From: Chloranthus sessilifolius
Lineage: Eukaryota; Streptophyta; Magnoliopsida; Chloranthales; Chloranthaceae
NCBI GenBank assembly: GCA_021018995.1
Contig: CM037591.1
Location: 7,942,001 to 8,006,000 of the forward strand
Reading direction: 5' to 3'
DNA length: 64,000 nucleotides
Each line of letters starts with the position of its first letter. Position 1 is the first letter of the stretch. Shown here in pieces: positions 46,533 through 59,571 of this stretch. The position numbers were made by a program, and so were the translations under genes. The notes under the pieces were generated by a model. The model saw nothing but the letters and a program-made list of their open reading frames with translations. It did not search any database and was not told where the DNA came from.

Positions 46533-47080
46533 GGGATTTTTGCATTTATCCCCTAAGATATGTCTTATATTTATTATGCCCTTTGGGATTCACCTATTTG
46601 CAATGTGGCTCTTGTTTTCTTGTGTTTCCTACGTTCATTACTCCATGCATCTGTGTTGCTAAACTAATCTTTGACTAAACTAAACCAGGCAATAGGGATC
46701 ACTTTCACCGCAATCTTCCATCAAGTCAATTTTGAGATCAGAAGCTTATCATCAAGCGATCAGATTTTAATTCCACATGATTGGTGGTGTAGTTCAAATG
46801 TGGTTTTTCAATCATTTTTTGAGATGTGTCATATGAAATTAAAATCTGACTGTTTGATTGTAGATCCCTAATCTTAAAATTAACTATCTAAAAAGTGAGG
46901 GTGAGAAACAATCTCAACCAATTGATTCAAAGCAGTCAAAGCCCATGTTATTGGAGAATCCATCACTATCGAGATAACAAGTACAGAAAATTAAAAAGGG
47001 CCGCAATGCAAATAAGTAAAATAAGAGAGAGAGGCGACGTGCAAATAAGACATATCTTAGGAAAGTAAATGCTAAAAAGA
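46533..47080. mobile_element. Mutator-like MITE upstream of MRS2-4
   Basis: Inverted ends share gcattta, cctaagatatgtcttat and tatttgca (left gggatttttgcatttatccc; right, rc, agcatttactttcctaagat). Flanks ctcaattta and ctcaactat are similar but not identical 9-mers. Same general end style as the MULE at 39129. Confidence 0.6.
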
Positions 47081-47099
47081 CTCAACTATTAAACTTGAT

Positions 47100-47330
47100 T
47101 CTGGGGGTGCTTGTGCATATCTAAGGGTGGAGATTAGGCCTTATGGGACCAAGCTACGGTAAATCCAAACTCCGATGGATATGAACTTGGACCAAGCACA
47201 TCTCAAGCCTTTAACAGGATTATGACCCCAAGCTCAGGCTCGGCTGCTAATAAACTTTCAAAGCCAAAGGCTAGCCCGGCCCAACCGTTTATATATAAAT
47301 ATTTATTGATTTATAAAAATTACCTCCATA
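47100..47330. repeat. diverged relative of the 538-1290 hAT-like element
   Basis: taagggtggagattaggcc start and gattatgaccc...agctcaggctcgg phrases match the first element in order. One end only. Confidence 0.45.
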
Positions 47331-47340
47331 ATCCTTACTA

Positions 47341-47531
47341 GTAGGGTTGTGCATTTTTTGAACCGAACCGATCGAATCGGACCAAACCGCCGGGTTTGGT
47401 TCGGTTTGGATGGGTAACAGTTTGGGTTTTATTTAGAAAAAAGGAAAACCAAAAAATTTGTTTTGGTTTTGGTGTCAAGCCTCCCCAAACCGAAATTGAC
47501 CAAACCAAACCGAATGTAGTTTGTAAGTAAT

Positions 47532-47580
<49 letters not shown>

Positions 47581-47907
47581 GCAGGGGTTTTGATTAATTT
47601 TAAAGGGCATTAAGTAAAATGCATATTTTTATACAAAACCCTACCCTTGTCTTTAGCCTATTCCTAAATCCTAAAGCGGTAAAGTAGAACTCATAGGAAA
47701 ATTCGTTGAGAAGTTGTGAAAATTTTGATGTGCAAGTAGAACTTATAGGAAAACCAAAATCGATCGAACCAAACCGAATCTAATCGGGTTGGTTTGGTTT
47801 AAGAGTTGGGCGGTTTGGTTTGGTTTGAAAATCTAAAAATTGATTAAGACCGGTTTGGTTTGTAATTTTGGTCCAAAATCGACCAAATCGAACTGAATAC
47901 ACCCCTA
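47341..47907. mobile_element. TIR element of the ggttcggtttgg type
   Basis: Left end gtagggttgtgcatttttt, right end (rc) gtaggggtgtattcagttcg. The interior is full of ggttcggtttgg and its complement, a common plant hAT-type MITE style. Carries a TA-GA microsatellite at 47530-47577. Confidence 0.6.
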
Positions 47908-47975
47908 CTTACTACTATATAAAAATAAAAATAATTTATGTCAATTTTTCATGCCTAAAATACCCGTAATTCATG

Positions 47976-47978
<3 letters not shown>

Positions 47979-48014
<36 letters not shown>

Positions 48015-48300
48015 CGCAAAACTCCAATTTCGGAGCCCTACAACTCTTTGAACCCCAACAAACCAGAACACAAAATAAAAGTTTAAGGCTTTCAAAATAA
48101 CCCTCAACCCTCTTCCCTCTCTTTCTCTCTCATCCCCGTGCTTTTTTCTCTCACCTCAAACACCATTCCTTCCAGATTTCTTCTGCAATTCCCGTCGAAT
48201 TAAAGCAAAGGAAAGAGAAGGTGTGATCGTTTGCAGGTTTGCAGATTCTTCAGTTTACGTTTAATTAGCTTTTTTTCGAGCCCAATTTCACTTTCTATCT
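47979..48300 (+). promoter_or_regulatory. possible promoter and 5' leader of a divergent gene
   Basis: A TA run (47979-48012) is followed by a CT-rich leader-like stretch (48110-48160) and ttccagatttcttctgcaat. A possible donor at aag|gtgtga lies near 48220. This looks like a plant gene's untranslated first exon pointing away from MRS2-4, but no coding exon follows within the window. Speculative. Confidence 0.25.
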
Positions 48301-48443
48301 GTATTCAAATTTCGACATGCGAGAAAAAAAAATTTAAGCATCCCGAAACGAGTGTTGGAATTTTATAGAATCTCAAAATTCTTATTTTGTGGGATTTTAT
48401 AAAATCCTAGATTGTAGTTGCTTGAAATAATAAAGGGCATTAT

Positions 48444-48782
48444 TGGGAATTGAAGGAAACCTCTAAGTTTCGTAATTTACATTCAACTCTTATTCCTATT
48501 AGAATACCTTGATGGACGGCATTCTAGGTAGGGCATGACTCTTCATGCTATATATATAGGTGGACGTCCCGCGCACACTACACACAAGCCTTTTGGCATC
48601 TTCCCATCAAGAGAGTGTAGCAAGAGAGACGGGTAGAGTCACCTTCATCTTTCTTCGCAGGAAAAGCGTCGACTTGAATCAACGGCCACAATCTTTGCGA
48701 TAAGGTACGCACGTATATCTTAATTTATGGGTTGTAGATTTATTGTTTATTATTATGGGTGGTCGGATCAATAGATCCAACA
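48444..48782 (+). repeat. left LTR of the 48.4-60.5 kb element
   Basis: Starts tgggaattgaagg and ends aaca before the primer site. Contains the TATA-like ctatatatatagg. Confidence 0.65.
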
Positions 48783-50775
48783 ATTGGTAACAAAGCAAGG
48801 TTTTGATGTATGATTGATCCAAACACTTCTTACATGGTTCACATTGAATCCAAGTGAGATCACTCCCCGTATCATATCTATCAACAAAGAGCGAGGGATG
48901 GGAAGGGTGCCGATGCTCACCAACACCGAATAGAGATTACTTTTGGCTGTGGCGGGGACTTGTATCTAATCTACTGTTGTTCGATTTGTCAATGATGATT
49001 CCATGTATCTGTGATAGCCCAATTTTTTCCGTTCTCATAAAATCTTGTACTATATTTTTTCTTTCTTTCTTACATCTTAAACTTAGGGAAAATCAGACCG
49101 GCGGATCACACTTCATAATCTGAATACATAAATACTTGGTATATCCACATATAAGTGAGGAAATCAAAGCAGATATCATATATATGCGGAAATGAAATTT
49201 AGATATCACAAGACAGATCTAAAATCTTCTACTATATACACAACATCTAACACATATAAACAAGAGGGCCCGAAAAAAACTACTGGTGATAGTCGACCAT
49301 CCCCTAAACAGTGGCTTCCAAAAGTACATACAAAATAAATCTTAACCCTATATTTAATCCCTGGACATATCAAGTCCAAATCCAAAGTCCTCAAAAATTC
49401 ACCATACAAACTCAAAACATGTCCAATCTAAGTCCTCACCTAGGGTAGAATTCTCCAGTCAAGAGATCATGTGCCTTTCTCCAATACTCGATCTTGATCT
49501 ACACATGTACCTATGACATATAGTCAAGGGATGAGCTAACATCTAAGCTCAGTAAGAAAACATCAATAACATATATATTATCACATCACACATATATCTT
49601 ATGACATAATTCGAACATGTTTTTCAAACAAAGATTCACAAGTTAAAGATATTTGACTTAAAGTAAAACTGATATCAAATATAGATTTCAAAATTTAAAC
49701 ACATGATTTTCAAAACTTATTCTCATAACAAAAAAAAATTTAAATTGATTACTTAAATACTCTCTCTCGAGCATATATGGCATGGAGAGCCGCAAGATTA
49801 TACCGATGAGAATACCCACCATCGTCGTTCAATAAATCATTCGTATGATACTTAAGTCCCTTCGTATGAGAAAAACTTGTGCCGAAGGAAATTTATCATA
49901 AATCGGTAAGGAATGAACGGATATCTAACCGTCCCGAAGCACAATTGTACGGATATCCTGTCGTACTGGTCATGGATATCCCGATGCATCGGTCACAAAT
50001 ATACCGTCGCGTCGGTTGAGTATTCACTCGCATAAACCTTAAATCAAAGTGCGAAATTAACTTATAGTTTATCACCGTGAAATGTGGTAATTTATAATTA
50101 GGTTTGAAGTTTCAAAACTTCCACACACACTTATTCACATCTTTCTGATGTCACACATGCACATAATTGATTTTATACACACACAAATCTGAGCGCACAT
50201 ACACACACACTTTTCATATTTAAAATTATAAATGAAATTCATGCTAAATAAATGACAAGTTTCACAAATCACACATATTTCTATTACATTACAAAATTCA
50301 TGCTAGTTGTAATCAAATACATATGTTAAGGAGTTTTTCCTACCTCGACTTGAAGCCAAAACGAAGATTCCCTTATCAAGGCGACATTCTCCCTCACGTC
50401 CCCTTAGTCACAACCTAGAACACACCCATTTACTTCCGATTAGTCAAAAGTAACTAATAATGGAAAGTTCTAAAGTCTCCCAAAGTTGCTTTCTCAAAAC
50501 AGAGAAATTTCATAAACTAACCAAATCGATCGATCGAATCCCAATCTGATTGATCGATTCCTGTTTGTATAATTAGTCCCACACTCAATTGATCTGTTCA
50601 CAAACCGATCGATCGATTCCTAAATCGACTGATCGATTTACTCAGAAATCAATCCTTCTTCACATTTCATCCTGTCGACCTTGAACAGAGCTTGTCGACC
50701 AAATTCGATCAATGGAATTCCATTTCGATCGATCGGTTTCCAAATCAAAAGAAACTTGTCGACCTTAAATGAACT

Positions 50776-53306
50776 TGTGACAGCCCGGATTTCGGCACCC
50801 CGAAACCCGTGCCATCAGCACGATCATCTTGACCGTGCCCTTTAGCTAAGCACGGAACACTGGTATATCAAGCATCAAAAGTATAATAAATGGAATTGCG
50901 AAATTCAAATCTATATTAACTAACTCTCCAAAAGACAGTTCTACCCTCATGCCTCTGCATGAATGGAGAACCGATCCGAACCATCGATGATAGAAATCAT
51001 CACGGATGGTTCGTCCCAAAAGAATAAATCCAAAACCTTATATACATGGTTTTTAAACAAAATAAAGGCTTGACATACCAAGCCGTACAAAACTCTCTGT
51101 AAAAATCCCTCAAAGTGGCACAGCGGAGTCCTCTAGAAGAAGTCCTCTGGAGGTGGCTCCAACTCTTCGCCGGCCGCAAGGTCCGACTCGCCGGGATCAG
51201 CGTCTCCTGAAGCCTCGGCCGCTGCTAATAGTGGACCTGCGACGTATAGTCTATAGGGTGAGCTACATCCTAGCTCAATAGGGAACAAACACTGTTGAAC
51301 ATATAAATTATAACTCACATATATTCTATGATATGCCATGCATGATGTATCTATGCAATTGTTAATGAAACAGTTAAAAAGCATTCGTTTTACTGTTGAT
51401 TTCTTATATTTTCATTTACTCATGAATAATGCTGAAAAGGCCTAAAGCAAAACTTAAACTTTCAACTTAAGTAATCCCCGAGCAATATAGCATCGAGCCC
51501 CGATGAGATACCCTTCATCGTCATCTATATAGACAGTTTTAATGTATTCCCTGGGAATACCATATAGTACCCAAGCCCCTTTCCCCTGGGGATTGGTGGC
51601 GGGGTTTCACTTGTCTCAATCAACACCCCTGGGGTGTGCTTACTATGTACGGATAAGCCTCACTTCGCCTACGGTTTCGCCAACAGATCGGGTCACGGAT
51701 ATCCCGTCGTGTCGGGCCGTGGATATCCTTATCAAACCTCAAATAACAAAAATATCGCCGCCTTACAGATAGTAATTCACCGTGTAATCGCGCCCTCTTA
51801 TACCAACTAAGCCCCGTCAAACATGATTCAATCCTTGGATACATCCCTGGGATGTATCCATTTACTTGCATCACACCTGATGCTCTTATCTCTTTACTTC
51901 TTCATCCCCTGGGGATGGCTCATTAGTTTACTCTTATGAATGTCACACACACACACTTTTCACAATTCTTTAAGCAGTAAAAATATTTGAATGGAAATCT
52001 ATATCACTACATACATGCTCTTGTAAAATAAAGTACATGTTCAAGGTGTTCCCTACCTCAAGTCTTCACTTGTTCAATGCATCAAGGTCCCACGTGGTTC
52101 CTTGTGCACTAGTCCACACGTACCACCTATGGTACCACATAACAGGTGAAACACATCACAAAGGATGCAATAAAGAAGGTATAAGACCCCCCAAAGATCT
52201 TAAAGTCAAACTCCAAAGTCAACAAAATTTATCCCAGTCGATTAATCGAAATCCAAAATCGATTAATCGAATCTGATTCGATTAATCGATTTTCCAAAAT
52301 CGATTAATCGAAAGTCAATATCGATTAATCGATTCTCAAATCGATTAATCGAGATTCTCATTCGATTAATCGAATCCAAATTCGATTAATCGAAATTTAC
52401 TGTTCAGCCAAGTCAATTCTCAATTCGAGTAATCGAGTTCCTAAAATCGATTAATCGAACTCAATTCGATTAATCGAAAACTGAAATCGATTAATCGAAA
52501 TCTCATTTCGATTAGTCGATTTTTCTCATGTCTTTTCCTCCAACCCCTGGGGTCCACTGGAGGTTCCCAGTCGATTAATCGATTCCCAAATCGATTAATC
52601 GAAATCCAAATTCGATTAATCGAAATCCATTTCGATTAATCGAAATCGGGGTCCTCTGACTTTTCAACTTCCTGGCCAATTTTGATTAATCGAAACTCCA
52701 TTTCGATTAATCGAAATTGTCAGATTTGCCCCTTTTCGAGCTGTTCTTCCCAATCTTCTTCCATACATTTCTCTCTATTTTTCTAAGCCATTAACCTAAG
52801 ATTTAAACTAATTTCAACTACCATTTAGCCTCTATAATCTACGCATTTGATTTACAAAAATTTACCTTGAATCAATCTCAAATTGATTCCAAATCTAGGG
52901 TTGGAAGGCTAGGGTTTCCAGCTTTTGTTCTAACGGGTCCCTTGCGTTGAATCAGCCTCTTTAATGCTTGAATCCTTCTTCCAATCACCCACAATAACTC
53001 TTGCTTAATCACCCTCTTTACTCCTCTCTCTCTCTTCTTTACTCCTCTCTCAACAACTCAAAATCTCTATTTTAGGTTTATTAAACCCTTTTATATCTCT
53101 CCTAGTTTGTGTGTTAAGTACATGCACCTCAATAGGTGTATGTGACTTTAGATTTTCAACACACACCACATTGCTACACAACCCATCACATCACATTCAC
53201 TCATCACACTCTACGCTAACTATCGAACTCCTAATTGGTCAAACTTGTGACCGATCGGGCACGGATCCCGAGGTCATAGTTCAACGTGATTTTTTGGGTT
53301 ATTACA
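50776..53306 (-). mobile_element. inner solo LTR (gypsy-like), 2,531 bp, TSD gaact
   Basis: Runs tgtgacagcccgg ... gggttattaca on plus. Perfect duplication gaact at 50771-50775 and 53307-53311. Inserted in the outer solo LTR, so it is the younger of the two. Holds a short acidic frame ending EELEPPPEDFF (minus, about 51133-51240) and the TCGATTAATCGA array at 52237-52716. Confidence 0.9.
52237..52716. repeat. array of TCGATTAATCGA palindromes
   Basis: About 16 perfect copies of the 12-bp palindrome tcgattaatcga, plus about three near-copies, in 480 bp. They are separated by short, uneven AT-rich spacers of the type aatcc/aaatc. Lies in the inner solo LTR. Confidence 0.92.
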
Positions 53307-54747
53307 GAACTTGTCGACCTTGTACAAAACCTGTCGACCTTTACAGAGCCTATCGACCTGCATTAACTAGAGCCTATCGACTTTGAACAGAGTCAATAGA
53401 GCCTGTCGGCCTTGAATCAAAGCCTGTCGACCTTGACTCAAAACCTGTTGACATATATCGATCAATTGAATTCCAAACTGATCGATCGGTTCCTCAAATC
53501 AATCGATCGAATTTTAATTTCGATTGGTCAGTTTCTCACAAAACTCTTCACATTCTTATGTTCTATCAGAATCGATTGATCGGTTTGTGTTTCGATCGAT
53601 CGATTTTGACAAACTCTCATGGGGCATCACGGGCTTTTCTTCTCAGATTTGTTTTTCCCCAAAACTCATCACATTTATTTCTAGTCTTTTAGAGCATTTA
53701 TTGCCCACCCACCTATCATAATTACACATTTATTTCTACTCCTTTAGGGCATTAATTATCCAATTACAAATCATAAATAGCATGATTTAAAGCACAAATC
53801 TCATCTTGAAATCAGAACCCTTGCATAGTGATGCCCTAAACCTTTAGATCTCTGACTTATCTTTCCCCATATGTCAAAAGGTTTGAAATTAATCTTCTTG
53901 AGTTCTAATCGAACACACACAATATTAATTCCTCCTCTTCTTAGCTGGAATGATGAAAGAGTTCTTTTTCTCTATTTCTCTCTCTAGAATCTAAACCCCT
54001 AAAAATCTCAAACGATAATAGCTTCCAAGGGAGGCCTTTGCTTTTTATAGAAAAATGGATTTTTCCCACACAATACACATACACCACTTGTGTGTTCTAA
54101 TTCTTATCCAAGAACTTAGGCTTGTTGTGAAGTGCACATACACACGTTTTTCACACTAACTAAGACCCAAAGTTGGTCCAACTAGTCAGCCCAATATAGT
54201 TGGCCCAAATCGTCGGCACGTGTGGGTCCAAAATTTGGGGATGTTACAGTATCGACTTTGGGCTTCAACATATTAATTGTAAAGCTTCTCTAAAAACTCT
54301 TCATCGACAAAGTTCCTTGAGTGGAGTGGAGAATCTAAGGAATCTTTGTAAATTAGTTTGACACGTAGAGCCACAACTGAACTCGCATCTAAAGAATAAG
54401 GCTTCCATCACGATAAGCCACTAGACAACCTTAGTCCTATTAGGACTCTTTATTAAATTTGATTCCCTTTTCCATTCGATTTATATTCCACACTCATATT
54501 CATTATATGTGTACAACTTGATATTTTGTCCAAAATCTTGGTAATATAGATTTGTGCAAAACTGACCTGGAAGGTCATATAGGATGTACCAACTTATACT
54601 TTCTTCACTACATGACAAAATAAACAAGGGAAATGAAGCTTCTTGAATGAATACTATTTTGTGGACTCTTTAAAGGACCTATTATTATGTTTGGCTTCAG
54701 TTCTCGTAAACACCATAATCAAATGAAAAAAATAAGAAAAAAACCTC

Positions 54748-54920
54748 AAGGGGTTAGGCGAGCTGGCCAAGTACTTGCTTCCAAAAGCAAGGAACCTGAG
54801 TTCGAATCCCCTCCCTCCCTTGAGGCCACCCTAGGGATTTATATCCCGTGCTGACCTGCATGTGCTAATTTGGGGTGCGCACGTGCCCTTGGGATTAAGC
54901 AGGTGCTCTAAGAGGCTTAG
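54748..54920 (+). mobile_element. tRNA-derived SINE
   Basis: An A-box-like ttaggcgagctggcc (about 54754) and a B-box gagttcgaatccc (54798-54810) lie about 30 bp apart, as in a Pol III promoter. A tRNA-unrelated body follows (gctgacctgcatgtgctaat). The 3' side meets a gypsy LTR; cccaaatacccagg just beyond that LTR may be the rest of the SINE. Confidence 0.7.
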
Positions 54921-57871
54921 TGTCACAACCCAGAATCCTTACCTGATATCAAGGGCCTAGAATTCCGTGTTATGACATTGCACGCTGGTTAAGGCGATAA
55001 GCGAATACATAATCTATAAATTGACTTGTCATATGGATTGAGGCATTTAAGATAACATTAAACGATAAATGACTCATAAATTAATAACGGAAAACGTAGA
55101 CAATAATAATGAAGTACTTAATCCTAATCATGCATCTAGGATAAAAAATCAAACCAGTTTCACGTAGGGTAAAATGATCCCAAACATAAACTCACAAAAA
55201 TATATCAAGGCTAAAATATGCCTCTTAAGAAATAAAGGAAAAACTAGAGTAAAAGGTTCTCAATGTTAGTAAAAGTCTGCTGAGTCTACAATCTCATCTA
55301 AGTGGTAGCCGACGTCCTTGTCTATGTGAGCCATCTCCGGATCAACAGCTTCCGTATCATCAAGGACGAGATAAGCAGAATCTTCACCAAAATCGTAAGA
55401 TTTTGAGCGGTGAGTTTACTCGATCAGAACTCGGGTTGCACAATCGTTCCACCATAACTTACCCAGGTGATCGTGTGTGCAATCGCTTGAGTTGCAATAT
55501 ATTTTGAAACTAAAATTAACATTTAAATAAAATGACTAAATTATTCATATCTCATAACATATCATAATCCAACTGAAAAGTATATTATAATATAAAGGGT
55601 ACATAATGCTTCTAATTTTCTTATCTCTTTTCTTATTTGTCTCATCAATTTAGCATACGTGACATATCGTAAGTCTTATTAATTACTTCATACGCCTACA
55701 CAACGTACTTCGCATCTTATCTTATTTAAATGATCTGTGCCAGAATCGATACTTAAGCCTACCATGCGAGGTCCACGTGTAGATAACCACCTAACCTCCA
55801 TATCATAACATAAATCACCATCCAGCCAGATGAGGTTGCCGACATAATAATCACGATGTCTCCTTAGTTCGAGACAAAGCTAAAATGTCTTTAAGACCCG
55901 TCTCGGCTGCAGACGTTAGACCCTTACGGTGGCTCGTAAGGTATGACACGTATAGAACTTAATTCGTATTTAGCTGGCCTTCACAGCGTATCTTAACATA
56001 TCATAACACTATTCAGTTCTGGGCTTATGTTCCCGCTCCGATTTCATATTTGCGTGGGCTTAAGTCTCCACTTTTTTAACATACATGCGTCTTAACGTAT
56101 TCTTTTCTCATTTTTTCTTAAACTTAGTTAGAATGGGCCACGGTGTAATAGACTTCACTAAACTACGCTTTCTAAGGGACGAGTTTCGTAGTATTCTAGA
56201 TGTACTTCGTGTGGTATCCCATACTATCATAAAGGGGTTGCATCCGTACATGGATGCCTATATTTCAAGTTTCACCTGACCGTGAAAGAAACTCCACCGT
56301 GATGAAGGTTTATGTCATGTGTCATATCTTATTCTTAACTTATATGCATATGTCCTATCGTGATTTTTTACATGGTGAATGTCATATGATAATGGTGAAC
56401 ATATATAAGAATGAGCTGTAACATAAACCCTAGGCATTTTATATTTTTGAAGAAAATTAATATAAAACATAACACATAAAGCATTGAAGTAAAACAGAGA
56501 ATAAGAAATATCTAACTACATTTATTTTATAATTGAGTTGAAAATATATTTTATTGGGGTTAATTGTATTCATAGAAATTGATGGTCGATTGCTATAACA
56601 ATTGGACGCATTTTAGATTTTAAAGGGACACACATGTCCATTTATAGATTATAGAACGTTTAAAAGAGGTAATAGAATGGTAAGTATTGAAAAACGTTAA
56701 TATTTGACCCCTTAAACTTATAGATTCTTATTCGATGCAAGTTATTTAATATATTTTATATAATTTTAGCAATTTATAAGTCTGGAGATAAGTTGAGCAT
56801 AAAGTAGCCCAAGAGTTAACAAAATAATGTCAAACCCGTGCAACCTTGGATCATCTAAAATGTATCCCGACTTGTAGCTCAATTTTGACCTTAAAAATAT
56901 TAAATTCGTGAAATTGCTATTTTAGATAAAGTTGTAGATCTCGTTATCTTCTTTCTAATGCCACAAGAATCACGTCAATCCGAGTTCGGAGTAAAACGTT
57001 ATGACTAAAATACCGAGGTTGTATTTGTTGAAGAGTTTGGCCGAATTTTACGAAAATCTGGGAAAAATGAACCTATCAATTTTGGGCCAAATTTTTATAT
57101 TTTTAAGACCCGAAATTTATCAAAATTTAGGAAAAAATTAGGGTTTTCTTTTTAAGAAATAACTGAATAATTTAAGATGGATTTAGAAGCACCCACCTGT
57201 TGAAGCGTGATTCGAAACTAACAATGATTTAGGTTGATGGAGATCGGATTTGAGAGACAATATGCCCGAGTCTTTTCGCGAGAATTCATTTCTTAATATA
57301 GATCTGTCGCGGCGATAAGGAACTTTGATGGTGAAAGATTCTCTGATAAGATCAAAAAATTGATGGAGATTTGACGAGAAATTATGAAAGATGGCACTGT
57401 CGAAGCTTTTACAGAGAAGAGAGAATAGAGAGAGACAACTGAGAGAAGAAGTAAATATATTTCTACTTCTTTTTATGTTAACTCTGATTAAGACTTTCCG
57501 TACAAGATTTAATAAAATAGTAGTTTTTACACGCAAGTAGAATTCATACGAATAGCTTGAGAAGAGGTTTTGTTCCAGCGCTTTGTGTAAGCACCAAAGT
57601 AAATGGTGATTCTCTCCCGAAATTATAGTTATGCCCTTTAACCTGCTTACTCTTCAAACGAGCATAACTTTTTATATTCTTATCGAAAATCGATAAATTA
57701 TATATCGTTGGAATCGTATAGGCGAGTACTTCGTAATGAGTCTAATATCAATATAAAAAAATTAGACTATTTCTAAAGTGGGTAGATTCCGGTGTGGAGC
57801 GTTAGCATCACGCACTGAGTGATACATCATCTAATACCGTTAAATAAAGTTAAAAAATCTGGGTTGTTACA
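54921..57871 (-). mobile_element. gypsy-type LTR related to the 30.6-43.8 kb array
   Basis: Plus reading tgtcacaaccc ... gggttgttaca. Read on minus it follows LTR1-3 of the array through the same landmarks (ttagatgatgta, attttcgataagaatataaa, ttacacaaagcgctggaac, aattctaggccctt). No interior is attached and no clean 5-bp duplication is seen. A diverged single LTR of the same family in the opposite orientation. Confidence 0.75.
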
Positions 57872-59570
57872 CCCAAATACCCAGGTCTTCAAATGATCCA
57901 TACATTAAACTTGTTGTGGGCTTGGATTGGGTACCGTTGTGTGATTTCTTGGAGCTTATATGGGTAACGCCCAATTAATTTGTTAAGTTACTTTATTAAA
58001 TAAAATATAATGGTTTGATTTTTCTTATTGTTTTAGGCCCGTCTCTAGCATAAAACTAGACTTGAGCTTGAGCTTATTATATAGGACTTAATTTACCCCG
58101 TTTAAAAAGGTTTTTTGGTTTGGATTGTTATGGCCCCAAATTTACCCATGGATTGTGAGCCTTATAATGGTGTATGTTCTTAGTGGATCAAGTCTTGTTT
58201 TGAGCTTGATTCTTGAAAAGAATATGCTTGTACGCTTATAATGGTTTGGACCTTATGATTGTGGGCTTATAATGAACTCTTTTTTTTGGGTCTTGTTTAG
58301 GCCCATAGAAAACTTATTCATTTTTTAAGCATATTGGGCTCTTTTAAGTCTGATTTGAGTTTTAAGTAGTTGATTTCAATTTATTCGTCGAGCCCAATTC
58401 ATTGGACTTATTATCGGAAATAAGTAATGTAATATACGGTGACCCCAATGATGTGTCTAGTATATTGGTATTACATGTGCTTTTTGGATCATGAGTTTGA
58501 TCTTATGGCCCACGTATATGTGTTTATGACTAATTTTGACATCACTCATTATTTAAAATATTATTTTATGGCACTGTTGACTATTTACATGTTACACACA
58601 TACACTTTACAGTGAGTTGGTTAAACTCTTGAGACTAGACATATCGGGTTTAAGACTTTCCAATGGAAATAAGGAAGACCGCTAAAATAGTTGTTCGAGA
58701 GACTATAATTGAAGTAAGATTGGATTTGTCCAAAGGTGACCATTCTATAGTGGTTGTTGTTTTTTGAATCTTAAGATTTTATCTCATTAAGATCACCTTG
58801 TGCACTGATTTGCATGGAGTTATTAATTATGCCCAAAGGTAATTCATTAATTTCATGTAAATGAGGTAAGTAGAATAGTTGTAAGTGTAAAGGATAGAGA
58901 ATGATAAATCTCTTATCCAAAGGTAATGAATCATCGAGATCAAACCAGAAACATAAGTGATTAGGTCTACGCGCATTTTTCTGCGCCCTGGGGAAGAAGA
59001 TAGGTTGTACACACAATTTATGCCTAAAGGTGATGTTGGATGTTGGATATTGCACATTATCTATATCCAAAAAGTGGATTATTTGCACATGATAAAATAC
59101 TCTAATCAATTCGTTCATACCCCTACTATGAATTGTTTTATCCTTGGTGAGTATTAATGGCTTATAGTCATTTTGGAGTCTTGTGTGGGCATTGGTCTTT
59201 TAGACTTTTTGGTGACATGTTATCATGTCTATATCCTTGGTAGATTCTATGGTTGGTGTAACTTTTAATATTAAATAGTGAAAATACCAATATAACTATT
59301 TTTGTTTAAAAGAATAAATTTGTAAATCATTATAGAGTAGGGATCTCCATTTATATTTTATCCCAATTTATTATTAAAAAAAATTAACTATTATATTTTG
59401 AACATGATTTATTATTTAATAGTTACATGATTTTATTATTACATCATGATTGTCACCGTAAGGGATTGGTAAAGTCTTAAAATTTGTATTTTGAGTGAGA
59501 GTTATCTCACTGCTAAACTGCAACTATTATTGATGCATCTTAAAATCTTTTTCTTATATATACATGTATA
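57872..59570. other. interior of the 48.4-60.5 kb element, no domain seen
   Basis: AT-rich. Phrases such as gttattaattatgcccaaagg near 58818 are of the kind seen in copia-type interiors, but no coding domain can be shown. Confidence 0.4.
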
Positions 59571-59571
59571 T

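Larger units (their letters stand above)
49010..54248 (-). mobile_element. outer solo LTR (gypsy-like), 5-bp TSD gtatc
   Basis: Runs tgtgatagccc ... gggatgttaca on plus (TGTAAC...CA read on minus). Perfect 5-bp duplication gtatc at 49005-49009 and 54249-54253. Its own length is about 2.7 kb without the inner LTR. Contains cgatcgatcg clusters (50524-50760, 53460-53610) and tgtcgacctt repeats. A single LTR with no interior, the usual result of LTR-LTR recombination. Confidence 0.88.

Noticed and set aside
48854-49123. 89-codon plus-strand frame
   Set aside because: Crosses the junction between the copia-type interior and the outer solo LTR (49010), so it cannot be an old gene.
52237-52716. CRISPR-like look of the palindrome array
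   Set aside because: The repeats are only 12 bp, the spacers are short, uneven and themselves similar, and the context is a plant LTR.
54748-54815. tRNA gene
   Set aside because: A and B boxes are present, but no cloverleaf with paired acceptor arms is seen, and a non-tRNA body follows. It fits a SINE.
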